Shown one piece after another: positions 10,277 through 22,372 of a stretch of DNA of 64,000 nucleotides (within the stretch, counting starts at the first letter, position 1; every line of letters starts with the position of its first letter). The notes beneath the pieces are model-generated. The model worked only from the letters and a program-made list of their open reading frames with translations, was not told where the DNA came from and did not search any database. Position numbers and translations under genes: made by a program. Origin of the DNA: Panax quinquefolius (Eukaryota; Streptophyta; Magnoliopsida; Apiales; Araliaceae); contig CM035173.1 in assembly GCA_020205615.1 (NCBI GenBank), positions 31,588,293-31,652,292 on the forward strand, given 5' to 3'.

Positions 10277-11956
10277 TAAGAATTCAATAAAACAAGTTCA
10301 AGAATTAATTTATCCAGGAACCAATAACGTCCAAATTGTCGACATGATACTTCTTTGTGGAGTAAAATTCAAGAATGCTCAGAAGAATATTTTCATGAAC
10401 AGATACTAGATAAAACGCAAATATCAAGGATATTCCACTAATTTCATGGAGTTTAAAAGCCAAAACTTTAACCAACTGAGTATAATAAAGAATATATGAA
10501 ACTGCAAATAGATTTTAAATCCAATCAAATGCGGTAATTCACTTAGGCATGATCATTTCCACAAATTAATTAGGAATGAATAAAAGGATCATTCACCATG
10601 CATGTGATAATCCACATGTATACGTGTTATTCCAACGTAATAATAAAGATTGGAATAACGAAAGAAATCACCATGCATGCGATAGACCGCCTTGCATGAC
10701 GAGTTATTCCAACAGAATAATAAATAATGAACCAGTCGTGCGTGAACGATTCCAATGTAATAATAAATAATGGAACCGGTCATGCGTAAGCGCTTGCAGC
10801 ACGCATGGATAATCCAATAGAATAATAAATAATGGAACCAGGTCATGCGTAAACGCACAGACAGGTCATGCGTAAATGCGCACGCAGACGTGATATTCCA
10901 ATAGAATAATAAATAATGGAACCGGTCATGCGTAAGCGCATGCACAGACGTAATGTTCAAATGTAATAATAATAAAGAATGGAAGAACGAAGAATTTCAC
11001 CATGTATGCGGTACTTGCCGATAGGCGAGTTATTCTAACATAATAATAAAGAATGGAATAACGAAGAATTTCACCATGTATGCGGTACTTGATGAGACAG
11101 AGTTATTCCAACATAATAATAAAAAATGGAATAACAGAAGAATTTCACCATGTATGCGGTACTTCGCATAGACAGGTTATTCCAACATAATAATAAATAA
11201 TAGAATAACAGAAGCTCTGTTGGAATATCCTGTTTATGAGTTCTACGCCGGACCTGGTTCAGTTATTTATTATTCTATTGGAATAACCTGTTTATGTGAA
11301 GTACCGCATGCATGGTGATTTATGTTGTTATTACATTCTTTATTATTCTGTTAGAATATCCCGTACATGCGTTTTCTGTAGGGACTGGTTCCGTTATTTA
11401 TTATTCTACGCTGGAATAACTTTATACATCTAAATACCATATGCATGGTGATTTCATTGTTATTCCATTCTTTATTATTCTTTGGAACGTCATCATGTAT
11501 GGTCACAATTTACTTTGACACAGTTCCGTTATTTATTATTTTGTTGGAATAACTTTGTCTATGCAATCACCGCATTCATGGTGATTTCTTTTATTATTCT
11601 ATTCTTTATTATACTCGGTTGGTTAAAGTTTTGACTTCTATACTCCATAAAATTAGTGGAATATCATCGATATTTAAGCTTCATCTAGTATCTTTTCATG
11701 GAAATATTCTTACGAGCATTCTTGAATTTTACTCTAAAAAGTATTATGTTGACAATTTAGGCGTTATTAGTTCTGGATAATTTAATTCTTGAACTTGTTT
11801 TATTGAATTCTTATATCATTGTCATCATCCTCATGTTTATATTTTGTTGAAAGTCATATGTGGCTTTATAGTGCATAGATGGACTTGGTATGATTATGAA
11901 AGGTGGATTATTCGGTATAATCATGACCGTAATGTTACAAATGATGTGGAAAATAT
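10277..11956. repeat. Head-to-head inverted pair of LTR fragments (large palindrome)
   Basis: 10277-11213 is a minus-oriented middle portion of the LTR, the reverse complement of roughly 9080-9475 plus extra repeat units. 11214-11956 is the same portion in plus orientation. The centre is near 11214, where ...GGAATATCC-type repeats face each other. Arms of at least about 700 bp can pair. The left edge abuts the truncated TE-B LTR and the right edge is the insertion point of TE-C. No target duplication is seen at the palindrome edges. Confidence 0.7.
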
Positions 11957-14359
11957 TGTGACGCCCCAAAATTAGGTATCGTCACCCATCTTGGGTGCCA
12001 CTTACATGGTACATAAATTCAAATACAACTTACTAATATAAGCGTAGGTAGTATGCAATCGACATAAAGCGTGAGTTTGAATACAAATATTGTCTACTAG
12101 ATATTATACAAACTCGAAAGGAGTCCTCATTACAACTATTATCACACTATTTCACGAATAGTGAGGACTACTAATCTTATCCTCTGGACCATTACTCGTT
12201 CCCAGGCTAAGTCCCGGCTATGTTCTCATTTCACAGAAGAAAACGGGTGAAAGAAAGGGTGAGCTCAACTAGCCCGATGAAATATTATGACTAAGATAAT
12301 GCGAGAATAAATTATCATTAGCCTTGACGATGTTAAAGCGATAAAATACAATAGACAACCGGTTTAAGCTGCGGGAATATCTGATCCATTAAAAGAGTCA
12401 GTAGAATAAAATCTACTATCTTTTAGGTTTTAAAGGTTTTTATCAATTTTTATCATTTGAGACTCGACAATAAATAAACCACCACATCTAATCATCCACA
12501 TACCACGGTCGAGGATTTTCATCAAATTATCAATGGTCATGACTATCTTACCTGAATCACCCACAGGTCATAATCATACCAAAAACTATCCAACTTTGCA
12601 TTACGAGACCTTTGAGGACTTTTGTCACATCATTTATATCAAGTCGTGATTATCTTAGAATGATCCTGGTCATAATCATACTAAGTTCATCTATGCTTGT
12701 AAGCGAAAGATAACATAATATAACATGAGGATGATGACAATGACATAATAATTCAATAAAACAAGTTCAAAATTATTTAATCCATGAATTATTAACGTCA
12801 AATTATCGACATAATCTTTGTTTAGTAGAGTAAAATTCAAGAATGATCGGAAGAATAATATTTCCATGAAAATCTTTGGATGAAACGCAAATATCGAGGA
12901 TATTCTACTAATTTCATGGAGTATAGAAGTCAAAGTTTTAACCAATTGGGTATAATAAAGAATGGAATAACAAAAGAAATCACCGTGCATGCGGTGCTTA
13001 GCGCCAGGCGGTTTATTCAGCGAGAATAATAATAACGGAACGAATTCGGTGAAATTCACAAGCGGGATGTTCAACGAGAATAATAAAGATGGAACCCGGA
13101 TCCGGTGTAAAACACACGATAGGATATTCAAACGAGAATGATAAAAGACGCGGAACCGGTCGGGTGTAAAACACTGCGACAGGATGTTCAGCGAGAATAA
13201 TAAAAGCGGAACCGGTCGGTGTAAAACACCACAGCGGGATGTTCAAACGAAAATAATAGAAGAATGTCACCAAGTATAGGGTAAACCGGCGTATCTGAGT
13301 TATTCAACGAATAATAATAAGCGATGGAATAACATAAGGATTTCACCAAGTATAGGGTATCTGGCGTATCTGAGTTATGTATAGGGTATGCCACTTTTAC
13401 GAGTTATTCAACGAATAATAGTGAATGGAATAACGAAGTTCTCTTGAAGAAAGAATAACACCCACTTACTAGTAAAAAGAAATGAATATAGAAGTAGTGA
13501 AGTAGCGAGAATACTCTTCTTCTTTCTATAATTTTCTCTCTATAAACTCTCTCTATAATTTCTCTCTCTAGAGTTTGAATGAATTAAATAAGAAAATAAT
13601 GAAGGAATGAGCTTATTTTTATAGGAAAATGGAATGCATAGTAACTAATCCATGAGCGCAGTCCAGTTGATTTACTTTAATCGACGGTCCATATTTAAAG
13701 AAAAATCTTTTAAATAAAATATAATATATTCTATTTATATAAAAACATTTTACTATGCAAACACTATGCAATCTTATGCAAAACAACATATGAAACACTA
13801 TACATACAACTATATGCGTAATAAAATATAATATATTACATTTATAGAATAACTTTAATAAAGTATTCTATTTTATATAAAAGATGTTTACATTTTATTA
13901 CGTTAATAATCTGAATAAAACAAAAGCGTCATTATCATTATAATAATTCATATTATTAATCGATATAATGGAATCAAAGCGGTGACTTCTCACATAAGCA
14001 TCGATAATCAATCTGGTGTCTTCTTATGCGACCACACGTATTCTTTGTACTTTTACTACTTAGAGTAGTTCAGCGGTAACCACGGTAAAACTTCCGTAGT
14101 TATTTCAATAAAATATTTTTGTCGTTTTCTCGATCAAATGATAATTACATTATGGGGTCCACCATGATTGGTAGTTGTCGAATATTCCTGCTAAACCAGA
14201 ATATTCCCAGACCAATCGAATATAATATAACCACTTGCATACTTTGCAAAATTTATAAATACTACCCACAACTATAATATTATCTCAAATTCACACCATA
14301 ATATTAAAAATTATTTAAACAAAATTTAAATCTTTATTGATAAAATCTGGGGTCTCACA
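11957..14359 (-). repeat. 3' LTR of TE-C
   Basis: In element orientation it begins TGTGAGACCCCAGATTTTATC at 14359 and ends GGGGCGTCACA at 11957; 2403 bp. It holds a TATAAA-type box near 13618 and the TTATTATTC-rich short-repeat block at about 12960-13420. Frames of 60-146 codons in that block are repeat artefacts. Confidence 0.9.
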
Positions 14360-14370
14360 TCTCCCTCCTT
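14360..14370 (-). other. Polypurine tract of TE-C
   Basis: Reads AAGGAGGGAGA on the minus strand, directly before TGTGAGACCCC; primer for plus-strand DNA synthesis. Confidence 0.85.
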
Positions 14371-14589
14371 ATGGAATTTAAGCCCTCGAAATTAGAATGC
14401 GTACTGGTATGATAAAGAGATGAGGATACCTTGAATACCTTTATCGTTTAAAAATATTAAATTCATCTTTGAAATCTGCTTGCCCGAAGATATTCATTAA
14501 CAATTCATCTTTTTTGCTTCTGAATAAAAGATATACAACTATAAAACCAATAATCTTTGAGACTTTGACTTAATAGTATCACGACCACG

Positions 14590-15400
14590 AATTATCCATG
14601 CACCCTTTGGCGAGGATATTAGTGTTTTCAATCTGATCGTGATTATCTGAAATAATCCTTGGTCGTAATCATACCAAGTCTATCGATACACTACTGACGA
14701 AGATGACTTTTACCACATCCATGAATTAATATTTCATTCTTTGAGACTCATTTCGATAATTAATTCATATCATCGAATCATCCACACTTTTCTGGGCGAG
14801 GATATTCATTAGTATCCACGACCACAAATTATCCATACCTTTACGACCAAAATTATAATTGTGTATTCATTAATATCCGACCACAAATTATCCAAGCACT
14901 ACTGACGAAGATAATTGTGTATTCATTAGTATCACGACCACAAATTATCCATACACTACTGACGAAAGATAATTGTGTATTCATTAGTATCACGACCACA
15001 AATTATCCATGCACTTCGGCGAAGATAATTGTGTATTCATTAGTATCACGACCACAAATTATCCATGCACTACTGACGAAAGATAATTGTGTATTCATTA
15101 ATATCGCGACCCAAATTATCCGTATCCATGCACTACGACGAAAAGATAATTGTGTATTCATTAGTATCCACGACCAAAATTATCCATACTACGGCCATAC
15201 TACTGAAGAAGATAATTGTGTATTCATTAGTATCCGACCACAAATTATCCATGCACTTCTGACGAAGATAATTGTGTATTCATTAGTATCACGACCACAA
15301 ATTATCCATTACTCTACGACGAAAGATAATTGTGTTTTCAATTCTGATTATGATTATCTTAAAACAATCCACAGTCATAATCATACCAAGTCCATCTATA
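14590..15400 (-). repeat. Tandem array, about 55-65 bp units, in TE-C 3' internal region
   Basis: Around ten units contain ATTCATTAGTATCACGACC, AAATTATCCATGCACTAC and GAAGATAATTGTGTATTC. The motif pair (GTAGTGCATGGAT and ATAATTTGTGGTCGTGATAC on the minus strand) also occurs singly in the downstream part of the LTRs and in the homologous array of TE-I. A plus-strand 172-codon frame at 14917-15435 is produced by this repeat and is not a gene. Confidence 0.8.
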
Positions 15401-15429
15401 CTTCTGAATACGAGATGACTTTCAACGTA

Positions 15430-16690
15430 ATATAAGCGTGAGGATAATGATATAAAGAATCGATCAAATGAGATAAAGGATAAATATTAAACATTTATAA
15501 TATAATTTATCCGAGTTTCAAATATCCCCATGTTATCAATCACTTAATAATCTCATAATCTAATATCATTAATATTATAACAATATTTTAATCATTTCTT
15601 AAATTTATAAACAATTTTTCTTAATTGTTTACGTTTTACCATATAATGCATTTAATCATTCAAAAATGTCATACTCATAAGATATCATCACCAATTATCA
15701 AATCTCTCAAAAAAATATGCATATACTACTCTATATAGGATTCTCTAGCCATAATATCCTATTTTCAACTTTGTTACTTCACATAACATATTTAACTCAT
15801 ATATTTAAATAACTAAACTATTTTCATGAAAATACCAAATCAGTCCCAAAAATATTTCTTTTAAGGGATTTAGCATAATATAGTCCCATAATGAAAATAT
15901 ATTTTTCTCGAATTTTAAAATTCATTTACTATTTTTCAAAAATCAATTTCTAATTAATTCCTTAAGAAATTAGCTACCTCAAGTTTAACTCCAAAATTCC
16001 CAAATCTTGGCAGGACCTTACACATGTTAACGTGAGCTTCTAGTTTAAATTTCATGGTCATGGAGTTATAGAACTCCGGTTATAGCGTTTTTAAATCGGA
16101 AAAACCTAAATATTGAAATAGTCATAACTTGCTCATTTTAAGTCGAGAATGAGCTCATTTTTGGACAGGAGATACTTTATACCATATACCTTCATGTCCC
16201 AAAAGGCCAGAATTTTTCTCATAATTTAAGTGGCCAAAAACAGCCCCTTAAAGTTTCTGGGCGTAGCATTTTGAAATTTACAGCTTTGGCCTCCTTTGCT
16301 AAAATCAGTCCACACAAAATCTACAACACCTTTTCCAGTAATTCCACTTGGATTAGTTAGGTAACTCATAGATCTAACTCTAGGACTTGACCACATTCAA
16401 AATTTCAAAATATAATAAGAGATATGGTCAATTGAATTTCATATTCGTTTTTCACCAAAATCGATTTTCAACTCTTTGTGATTTCTAAGAAACTTTCATG
16501 TTTTTACATACTAACCAACATAACTCATCATAAAACTTACTAATACCACGAATACCCATGATTTTCATTATTCCAATGCTTTTATTATGACTTTCATCAT
16601 AAACCACGTAAAAATTGTTCATTTAGTTGAAGAAATATTTGAGGTTTAAGAAATGGGTTTTTTATCTTTGGGGTTGATACAAAATTCGAT
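15430..16690 (-). other. Non-coding internal segment shared by TE-C and TE-I
   Basis: About 1.25 kb with stops in all frames, nearly identical in reverse complement to about 50110-51340 in TE-I (for example the CTAACTCTAGGACTTGACCA and CTTAAAATGAGCAAGTTATG stretches). It occupies the position where RT and integrase lie in the autonomous elements TE-H and TE-J and has no visible similarity to them. Origin unknown: captured host DNA, a relic of another element, or rapidly evolved spacer. Confidence 0.65.
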
Positions 16691-16949
16691 TTCACGCTCT
16701 AGGGTAGGCTAGAAATCTTCAAGAATCGTCAAAAATTTATTAATGATAGAAATATCATTCAAAACTATTACTCTTATCCAAGACTTGGATAATACGTCAC
16801 ATTGATACCAAGCTGTGACTTACATCCCTTAACCTGAGATAGCACCTCACAATGATACCTATAAACTTGCCATCTTCATTCACGATGTAAGCCTCTGAAA
16901 AAGTCGGCTTGGTGCATTCCACACAAGGAAGTCAACAACGAAAGGTTCG

Positions 16950-17345
16950 GGGCTCTTTACTTATGGCTTGATATAACATTGATTAACTTTAGGGTTTGGT
17001 TACTTTGAATTAAGTATAACAGGTTGGTTATGAATATAAAAAGCTAACAACCTTACAACATGATGATTAGTTAACCAATTGATTCCTAAAATCACATCAA
17101 AGGCAAGTATTTTCAAAAGATAAGATCGACGAATTAGCGTGAAAATGTTTATTTGAATCAACAAGATTTAAAAATAGTAAGCGATAGCGAAGGCTCTCTT
17201 ACGAAGTTTCAACCAATAAGTCAAAAGTTTAACTTCTTGGTCAAATTTAAGCGTTGACACAACTAGGTGAAATAAAAGTGTGGGTAGGCGGTATCTAACA
17301 CGGTATAGACTTATGAGCTTATGATTAACTTACGTGATAATTTTA
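16950..17345 (-). pseudogene. TE-C aspartic protease remnant
   Basis: On the minus strand the frame begins with ITGKLI-like sequence near 17335, reaches a VYTVLDT active-site start near 17303 and then breaks where GSTHTFIS should follow. The downstream FDVILGINWL motif, the second conserved block of gypsy proteases, is readable near 17060-17110. At least two frameshifts interrupt it. In gypsy elements this domain cleaves the Gag-Pol polyprotein. It lies directly downstream of gag, as expected. Confidence 0.7.
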
Positions 17346-17399
17346 TTCGGGTTCCTCGTCACGAGAAAAAAAAACGCTCTCTCTTAAACTAAAGCTTTG

Positions 17400-18529
17400 G
17401 TTTATGCAGGGCGACCTTTGGTGCCTCCATCCTAGTTGAATTTGTCTTGATGGCGACAAAATCGAGCTAAGTGACCTTCTCTTCCACAATTATAACATGC
17501 TTTGGATGGCATGGCGCGATTCGGACTGATGTGTCCCTCTCCTCGCATTTGAAGCATATAATAGGTGGTCCTTCTCCTTCCTTAACAACGAGTCTTTGGT
17601 CTTGGCGTCTTTCCATCATTGTTGAATCTCCTTTTCTTGAAATGTCCATTCTTATTATTTTGGCCGATTACCACCGAAGTGGTTACCATATCTGGCTTTG
17701 TTGATTCCCTCCATGCTTGTTGTCAAACTTGATGACTACTCTCATTGGTATTATAATTTTTGAATTTACTTTCTTTTAGTTGCGTTGACTCGTTATCGCT
17801 CCACTAATTGAGCCCTATTTACAACATCTGAATAAAAACACGGTTTATGAGAAATAAGATGTTGGCGTATCTACGGCTTCAAACCTCTTAAAAACATTAG
17901 CGCCATTCTCTCTTCATTATCCACACAGTGGGGCCTGAAATCGTGATAACTCATAAATTTTGCCTCGTATTGCGACACGGTCGTATTGTTTTGTTCCAAC
18001 TTGATAAACTCCACCTCCTTCATGTATGGCGAATACTTTCGGGAAAGTATTTGTCGTTGAAACGACTCTGGAACTTCTCCCAAGATATCTTGATCTGACG
18101 AGTTGAGTCGTTTCTGATTCCCACCGATGTCTGCCTCTCTCGCGCATGACATAAAAGCGGCAAAAGAACCTTTTGCTCCTCGGAGCATCCCAGACATCAA
18201 ATATCTTGGTAATCTGCTTTATCCATGCTTCCGCGAAGTGGTTTTGGCTCTCCCTTAAACTCGGTGGTCCCGGCTCCTTGAATTGTTTAGCGGTGACCGC
18301 TTGAGAGTTTCGTGTGTTTCCACCTACGTTTTGGGCGAGAGTCGCTTTTACTTTGATGTTGCATGAATTCTAAAAACCTCTTAAAGCGTCTGCGTCGTTA
18401 GTCGATTGATCGGTGTTGTTGTTTACGGGAGGATTATCGCCATCTGTTGTGCATTATCTGATTATTGATCATGGAGAATCAGCGATCTCTTGTGCTCCAT
18501 TCTTTATTCTCAACATTCTCGGATGCCAT
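17400..18529 (-). pseudogene. TE-C gag remnant (capsid plus zinc knuckles)
   Basis: The start codon at 18529 reads MASENVENK, then a shift occurs. The capsid-like retrotrans_gag part is readable from about 18200 to 17871, with ILGEVPESFQRQILSRKYSP, a KEVEFIKLEQNNTTVSQYEA motif and FLRGLKP. Upstream, GPPEFKG/EAWIKQITKIFDV motifs (about 18180-18290) are shifted. The C-terminal basic region holds a first zinc knuckle (CFKCEERDTS, near 17540, with the CCHC spacing damaged) and a second one (CYNCG type, near 17480) in another frame. Gag packages the RNA into virus-like particles; this copy cannot encode a continuous protein as read. Confidence 0.8.
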
Positions 18530-18698
18530 TTTCAAACTTTGCCCACAAAATAAGGGTTAATTAACATATCATCATATTATCCTATACTCGGCCAGACCAA
18601 TTAAATACCAAATAAATTTAGGTAGGTCATCTTAGCGAAAAATTCCCGTCTCTCCCCTCTAGTACTATTCTCACATCTTAGCGGGGATCATATCCTAA

Positions 18699-18711
18699 GC
18701 TACGATACCAA
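18699..18711 (-). other. Primer binding site of TE-C
   Basis: The minus strand reads TTGGTATCGTAGC two bases after the LTR end, a variant of the TGGTATCAGAGC site complementary to initiator tRNA-Met. Confidence 0.8.
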
Positions 18712-18713
18712 GC

Positions 18714-21120
18714 TGTGGCGCCCCCAAAATTAGGTATCGTCACCCATCTTGGGTCGCCACTTACATGGTACATAAATTCAAATCTGACTTACTAATATAA
18801 GCGTATGGGTATGCAATCGACATAAGCGTGAGAGTTTGAATACAAATATTGTCTACTAGATATTATACAAACTCAAAAGGTCCTCATTACAACTATTATC
18901 ACACTATTTCACGAGAATAGTGAGGACTACTAATCTTATCCTCTGGACCATTACTTACGTTCCCAGACTTCGTCCCGGCTATGTTCTCATTTCACGAAGA
19001 GAACGGTGAAAGAAAAGGTGAGCTCAACTAGCCCGATGAAATATTATGACTAAGATAATGCGAAATAAATTATCATTAGCCTTGAACGATGTTAAGCGAT
19101 AAAATACAATAGAACAACCCGGTTTAAGCTGCGGTGAATATCTGATCCATTAAAAGAGTCAAGTAGAGAATAAAATCTACTATCTTTTAGGTTTTAAAAG
19201 GTTTTCATCAATTTTTATCATTTGAGACTCGACAATAAATAAACCACCACATCTAATCATCCACATACCACGTCGAGGATTTTCATCAAATTATCAATGG
19301 TCATGACTATCTTAGAATCACCCACAGTCATAATCATACCAAAAACTATCCATCAACTTGCATTACAGACCACTTTGAGGACTTTTGTCACATCATTTAT
19401 ATCAAGTCGTGATTATCTTAGAATGATCCAATGGTCATAATCATACTAAGTTCATCTATGCACGTAAGCGAAGATAACATAATATAACATGAGGATGATG
19501 ACAATGACATAATAATTCAATAAAACAAGTTCAAAATTATTTAATCCATGAATTATTAACGTCAAATTATCGACATAATCTTTGTTTAAATAGAGTAAAA
19601 TTCAAGAATGATCGGAAGAATATTTCCATGAAAAGATCTTTGGATGAAGCATGAATATCGAGGATATTCTACTAATTTCATGGAGTATAGAAGTCAAAGT
19701 TTTAACCAATTTGGGTATAATAAAGAATGGAATAACAAAAGAAATCACCGTGCATGCGGTGCTTAGCATAGAGCGAGTTATTCAACGAGAATAATAATAA
19801 CGGAACGGTCGGTGAAATTCACACAAGCGGGATGTTCAACGAGAATAATAAAGATGGAACCGGATCCGGTGTAAAACACACGAGATAGGATATTCAGCGA
19901 GAATGATAAAAAGGCGGAACCGGTCCGGTGTAAAACACCTGAGCGAGGATGTTCAATGAGAATAATAAAAAGGAACCCGGTCCGTGTAAAACACACAGAC
20001 GGGATGTTCAATGAGAATAATAGAAGAATGTCACCAAGTATAGGGTAAACCGCATTATCTGAGTTATTCAATGAGAATAATAAGCGATGGAATAACATAA
20101 GGATTTCACCAAGTATAGGGTATCTGCGTATCTGAGGTTATGTATAGGGTATGCCACTTTTACGAGTTATTCAACGAATAATAATGAATGGAATAACGAA
20201 GTTCTCTTGAAGAAGAAAGAATAACACCCTTCTTACTAGTAAAAAGAACTGAATATAGAAGTAGTGAAGTAGCGAATACTCTTCTTCTTTCTATAATTTT
20301 CTCTCTATAGCTTCTCTCTATAATTTCTCTCTCAGAGTTTCATGAATTAAATAAGAAAATAATGAAGGAATGAGCTTATTTATAGGAAAATGGAATGCAT
20401 AATGTAACTAATCCATGAGCGGTCCAGTTGATTTACTTTAATCGGCGGTCCATATTTAAAGAAAAAATCTTTTAAATAAAATATAATATATTCTATTTAT
20501 ATAAAAACATTTTACTATGCAAACCTTTATGCAATACTTATACAAAACAACATCTGAAAACACTTATCTGACTATATGCGTAATAAAATATAATAATATA
20601 TTACATTTATAGAATAACTTTAATAAAGTATTCTATTTTATATAAAAAGATGTTTACATTTTATTACGTTAATAATCTGAATAAAACAAAAGCGTCGTTA
20701 TCATTATAATAATTCATATTATTAATCGATGATAATGGAATCAAAGCGGTGACTTCTCACATAAGCATCGATAATCGATCTGGTATGTTTTATGCAACCA
20801 CATTATTCTTTGTACTTTTACTCTGGGAGGAGTAGTTCAGCGGTAACCACGGTAAAACTTCATGCGTTATTTCATAAAATATTTTTTGTCGTTTTCTCGA
20901 TCAAACAATAATTACATTATGGGGTCCACCATGATTGAGTAGTTATCGAATATTCCTGCTAAAACCGAATATTCCCAGAGCCAATCGAATATAATATAAC
21001 CACTTGCATACTTTGCAAAATTTATAAATACTACCCACACTATAATATTATCTCAAATTCACACCATAATATTAAAAATTATTTAACAAAATTTAAATCT
21101 TTATTGATAAAATCTGGGGT
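18714..21120 (-). repeat. 5' LTR of TE-C
   Basis: About 2407 bp, nearly identical to 11957-14359 in AT-rich parts, with differences concentrated at C/G positions. The element-5' terminus is incomplete: GGGGTC is followed by ATTTCTCACATAC, which aligns to gag sequence rather than to the expected TCTCACA end. Confidence 0.85.
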
Positions 21121-22096
21121 CATTTCTCACATACTTTGTTTATATTAGGATGTTATGAATAGGGCTCAATTATTGGAGCGCGATAATGAGTCAACACAAC
21201 CAAAAGGCAACAACCAACAACACAATAATAATTGTACCCGGTGGCAACGGCCATCTAACAATCGATAACCATGGTAACCACTTGGTGGTAATCATGGCGA
21301 AGAATTAAATTTCAAGAAGAATGGTAACAATGATGGAAAAACGTTTCAAAGGAAAGGAAGAAGAAACAACCACCGGTCATTATGTTTCAAATGCGGACGG
21401 GGGGACACATCCTTCAAAATCTATGCGCGAAGAATCCAAAGCGTGTTTTAATTGCGGAAGAGAAGGTCACCTAACTCAATTTTGTCGTATGGTGAAGTCA
21501 AGTCCAGCTGGGATGGTGATGCCAAAGGATGTCCTAGACAAGCCAAAACCGGTAGTTTAAGAGAGAGCATTTTTTTTTCGTGACGAGGAACCTGAATAAA
21601 ATTATCACGGGTAAGTTGATCATAAATTCTTGCGAAGTCTATACCGTGTTAGATACCGGTTCTACTCACACTTTCATTTCACCTAGTTGTGTTCAATGTT
21701 TGAATTTAACTCCGGAGAAGTTAGACTTTGATTTATCTGTTTAAACTCAGTTGGGAGAAACCTTCGTTACCTCCACTATTTATAAATCTTGTTTGATTCA
21801 AATCAACACTTTCATGTTACCTGTCGATCTTATCTCTTTGAAAATACTTGCCTTTGATGTGATTTTAAGAATCGATTGGTTAGCTACTCATCATACTTTT
21901 AGTAAGGTTGTTAGCTTTCATATTCCTAACCAACCTGTTATGTGAATTCAAGCAACCAAACCACTAAAGTCAATCATTGTCATATCAAGCCATAAGTAAA
22001 GAGCCCCGGTCCTTTCGTTGTTGATTTCCTTGTGTGGAATGCACCAAAGCCAGACTTTCCGTAGGGGATGTTGTGAATAACAATGACAAGTTGATA
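21121..22096 (+). pseudogene. TE-D: orphan gag C-terminus and protease fragment, plus strand
   Basis: Gag sequence starts at about 21121 (aligned with 31707 in TE-H) and includes a complete zinc knuckle, CFNCGREGHLTQFC, in the 79-codon frame 21321-21560. It runs into protease with an intact active site, VLDTGSTHTFIS, near 21640-21685. A stop follows DFDLSV near 21742, then a 64-codon frame (21751-21945) carries LGETFVTSTIYKSCLIQI and FDVILRIDWL. Protease sequence ends at a stop near 21943 and the similarity ends at about 22096, where it abuts a minus-oriented LTR of TE-E. It has no LTR, PBS or RT of its own, so it is a displaced fragment. It is among the least damaged protease copies here. 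Confidence 0.75.
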
Positions 22097-22327
22097 GGAG
22101 CCCACAAATGGATGCGCCGTCGTATAAATATTCCCTAACAGCAAGAATATTCCACGACCAAACGAATATTCCCCGACAACAATGAATATTTTATAACCAC
22201 TTGCTTATTTTACAAAATTTACACATTTCACTCATAACCAAAGCATTATATCAAATTAACTCCTTATTATTTCATGATAATGAATAAAGGAAATTCAATT
22301 ATATTTATAAAAAGTTGGGGTCTTACA
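22097..22327 (-). repeat. TE-E 3' LTR, truncated (first about 230 bp only)
   Basis: In element orientation it begins TGTAAGACCCCAAC at 22327 and shows the GAATATT-rich box and CATTTG-TGGGCTC stretch of the family. It stops at about 22097 where the plus-strand TE-D fragment begins. The remaining roughly 2.5 kb of LTR is missing. Confidence 0.8.
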
Positions 22328-22340
22328 ACCTCCCCTCCTT
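22328..22340 (-). other. Polypurine tract of TE-E
   Basis: Reads AAGGAGGGGAGGT on the minus strand immediately before TGTAAGACCCC. Confidence 0.85.
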
Positions 22341-22372
22341 ATGAAATTTTGTCCTCGAAATTGACGTACATA

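Larger units (their letters stand above)
11957..21120 (-). mobile_element. TE-C: non-autonomous gypsy element with gag and protease remnants only
   Basis: It has two LTRs (11957-14359 and 18714-about 21120), a PBS at 18699-18711 and a PPT at 14360-14370. The roughly 4.35-kb internal region runs, on the minus strand, gag, aspartic protease, a scrap of the RT linker, about 1.25 kb of non-coding DNA and a tandem array. No RT, RNase H or integrase motif is visible. This matches the TR-GAG class of plant non-autonomous LTR elements, which must borrow enzymes from autonomous relatives. The left flank is AATAT. The right end lacks the terminal TCTCACA and merges into another element, so no target duplication can be shown. 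Confidence 0.8.

Noticed and set aside
14917..15435. 172-codon open frame with repeated peptide
   Set aside because: Encoded by the tandem array of TE-C in the direction opposite to the element; the unit period and frame coincide by chance.
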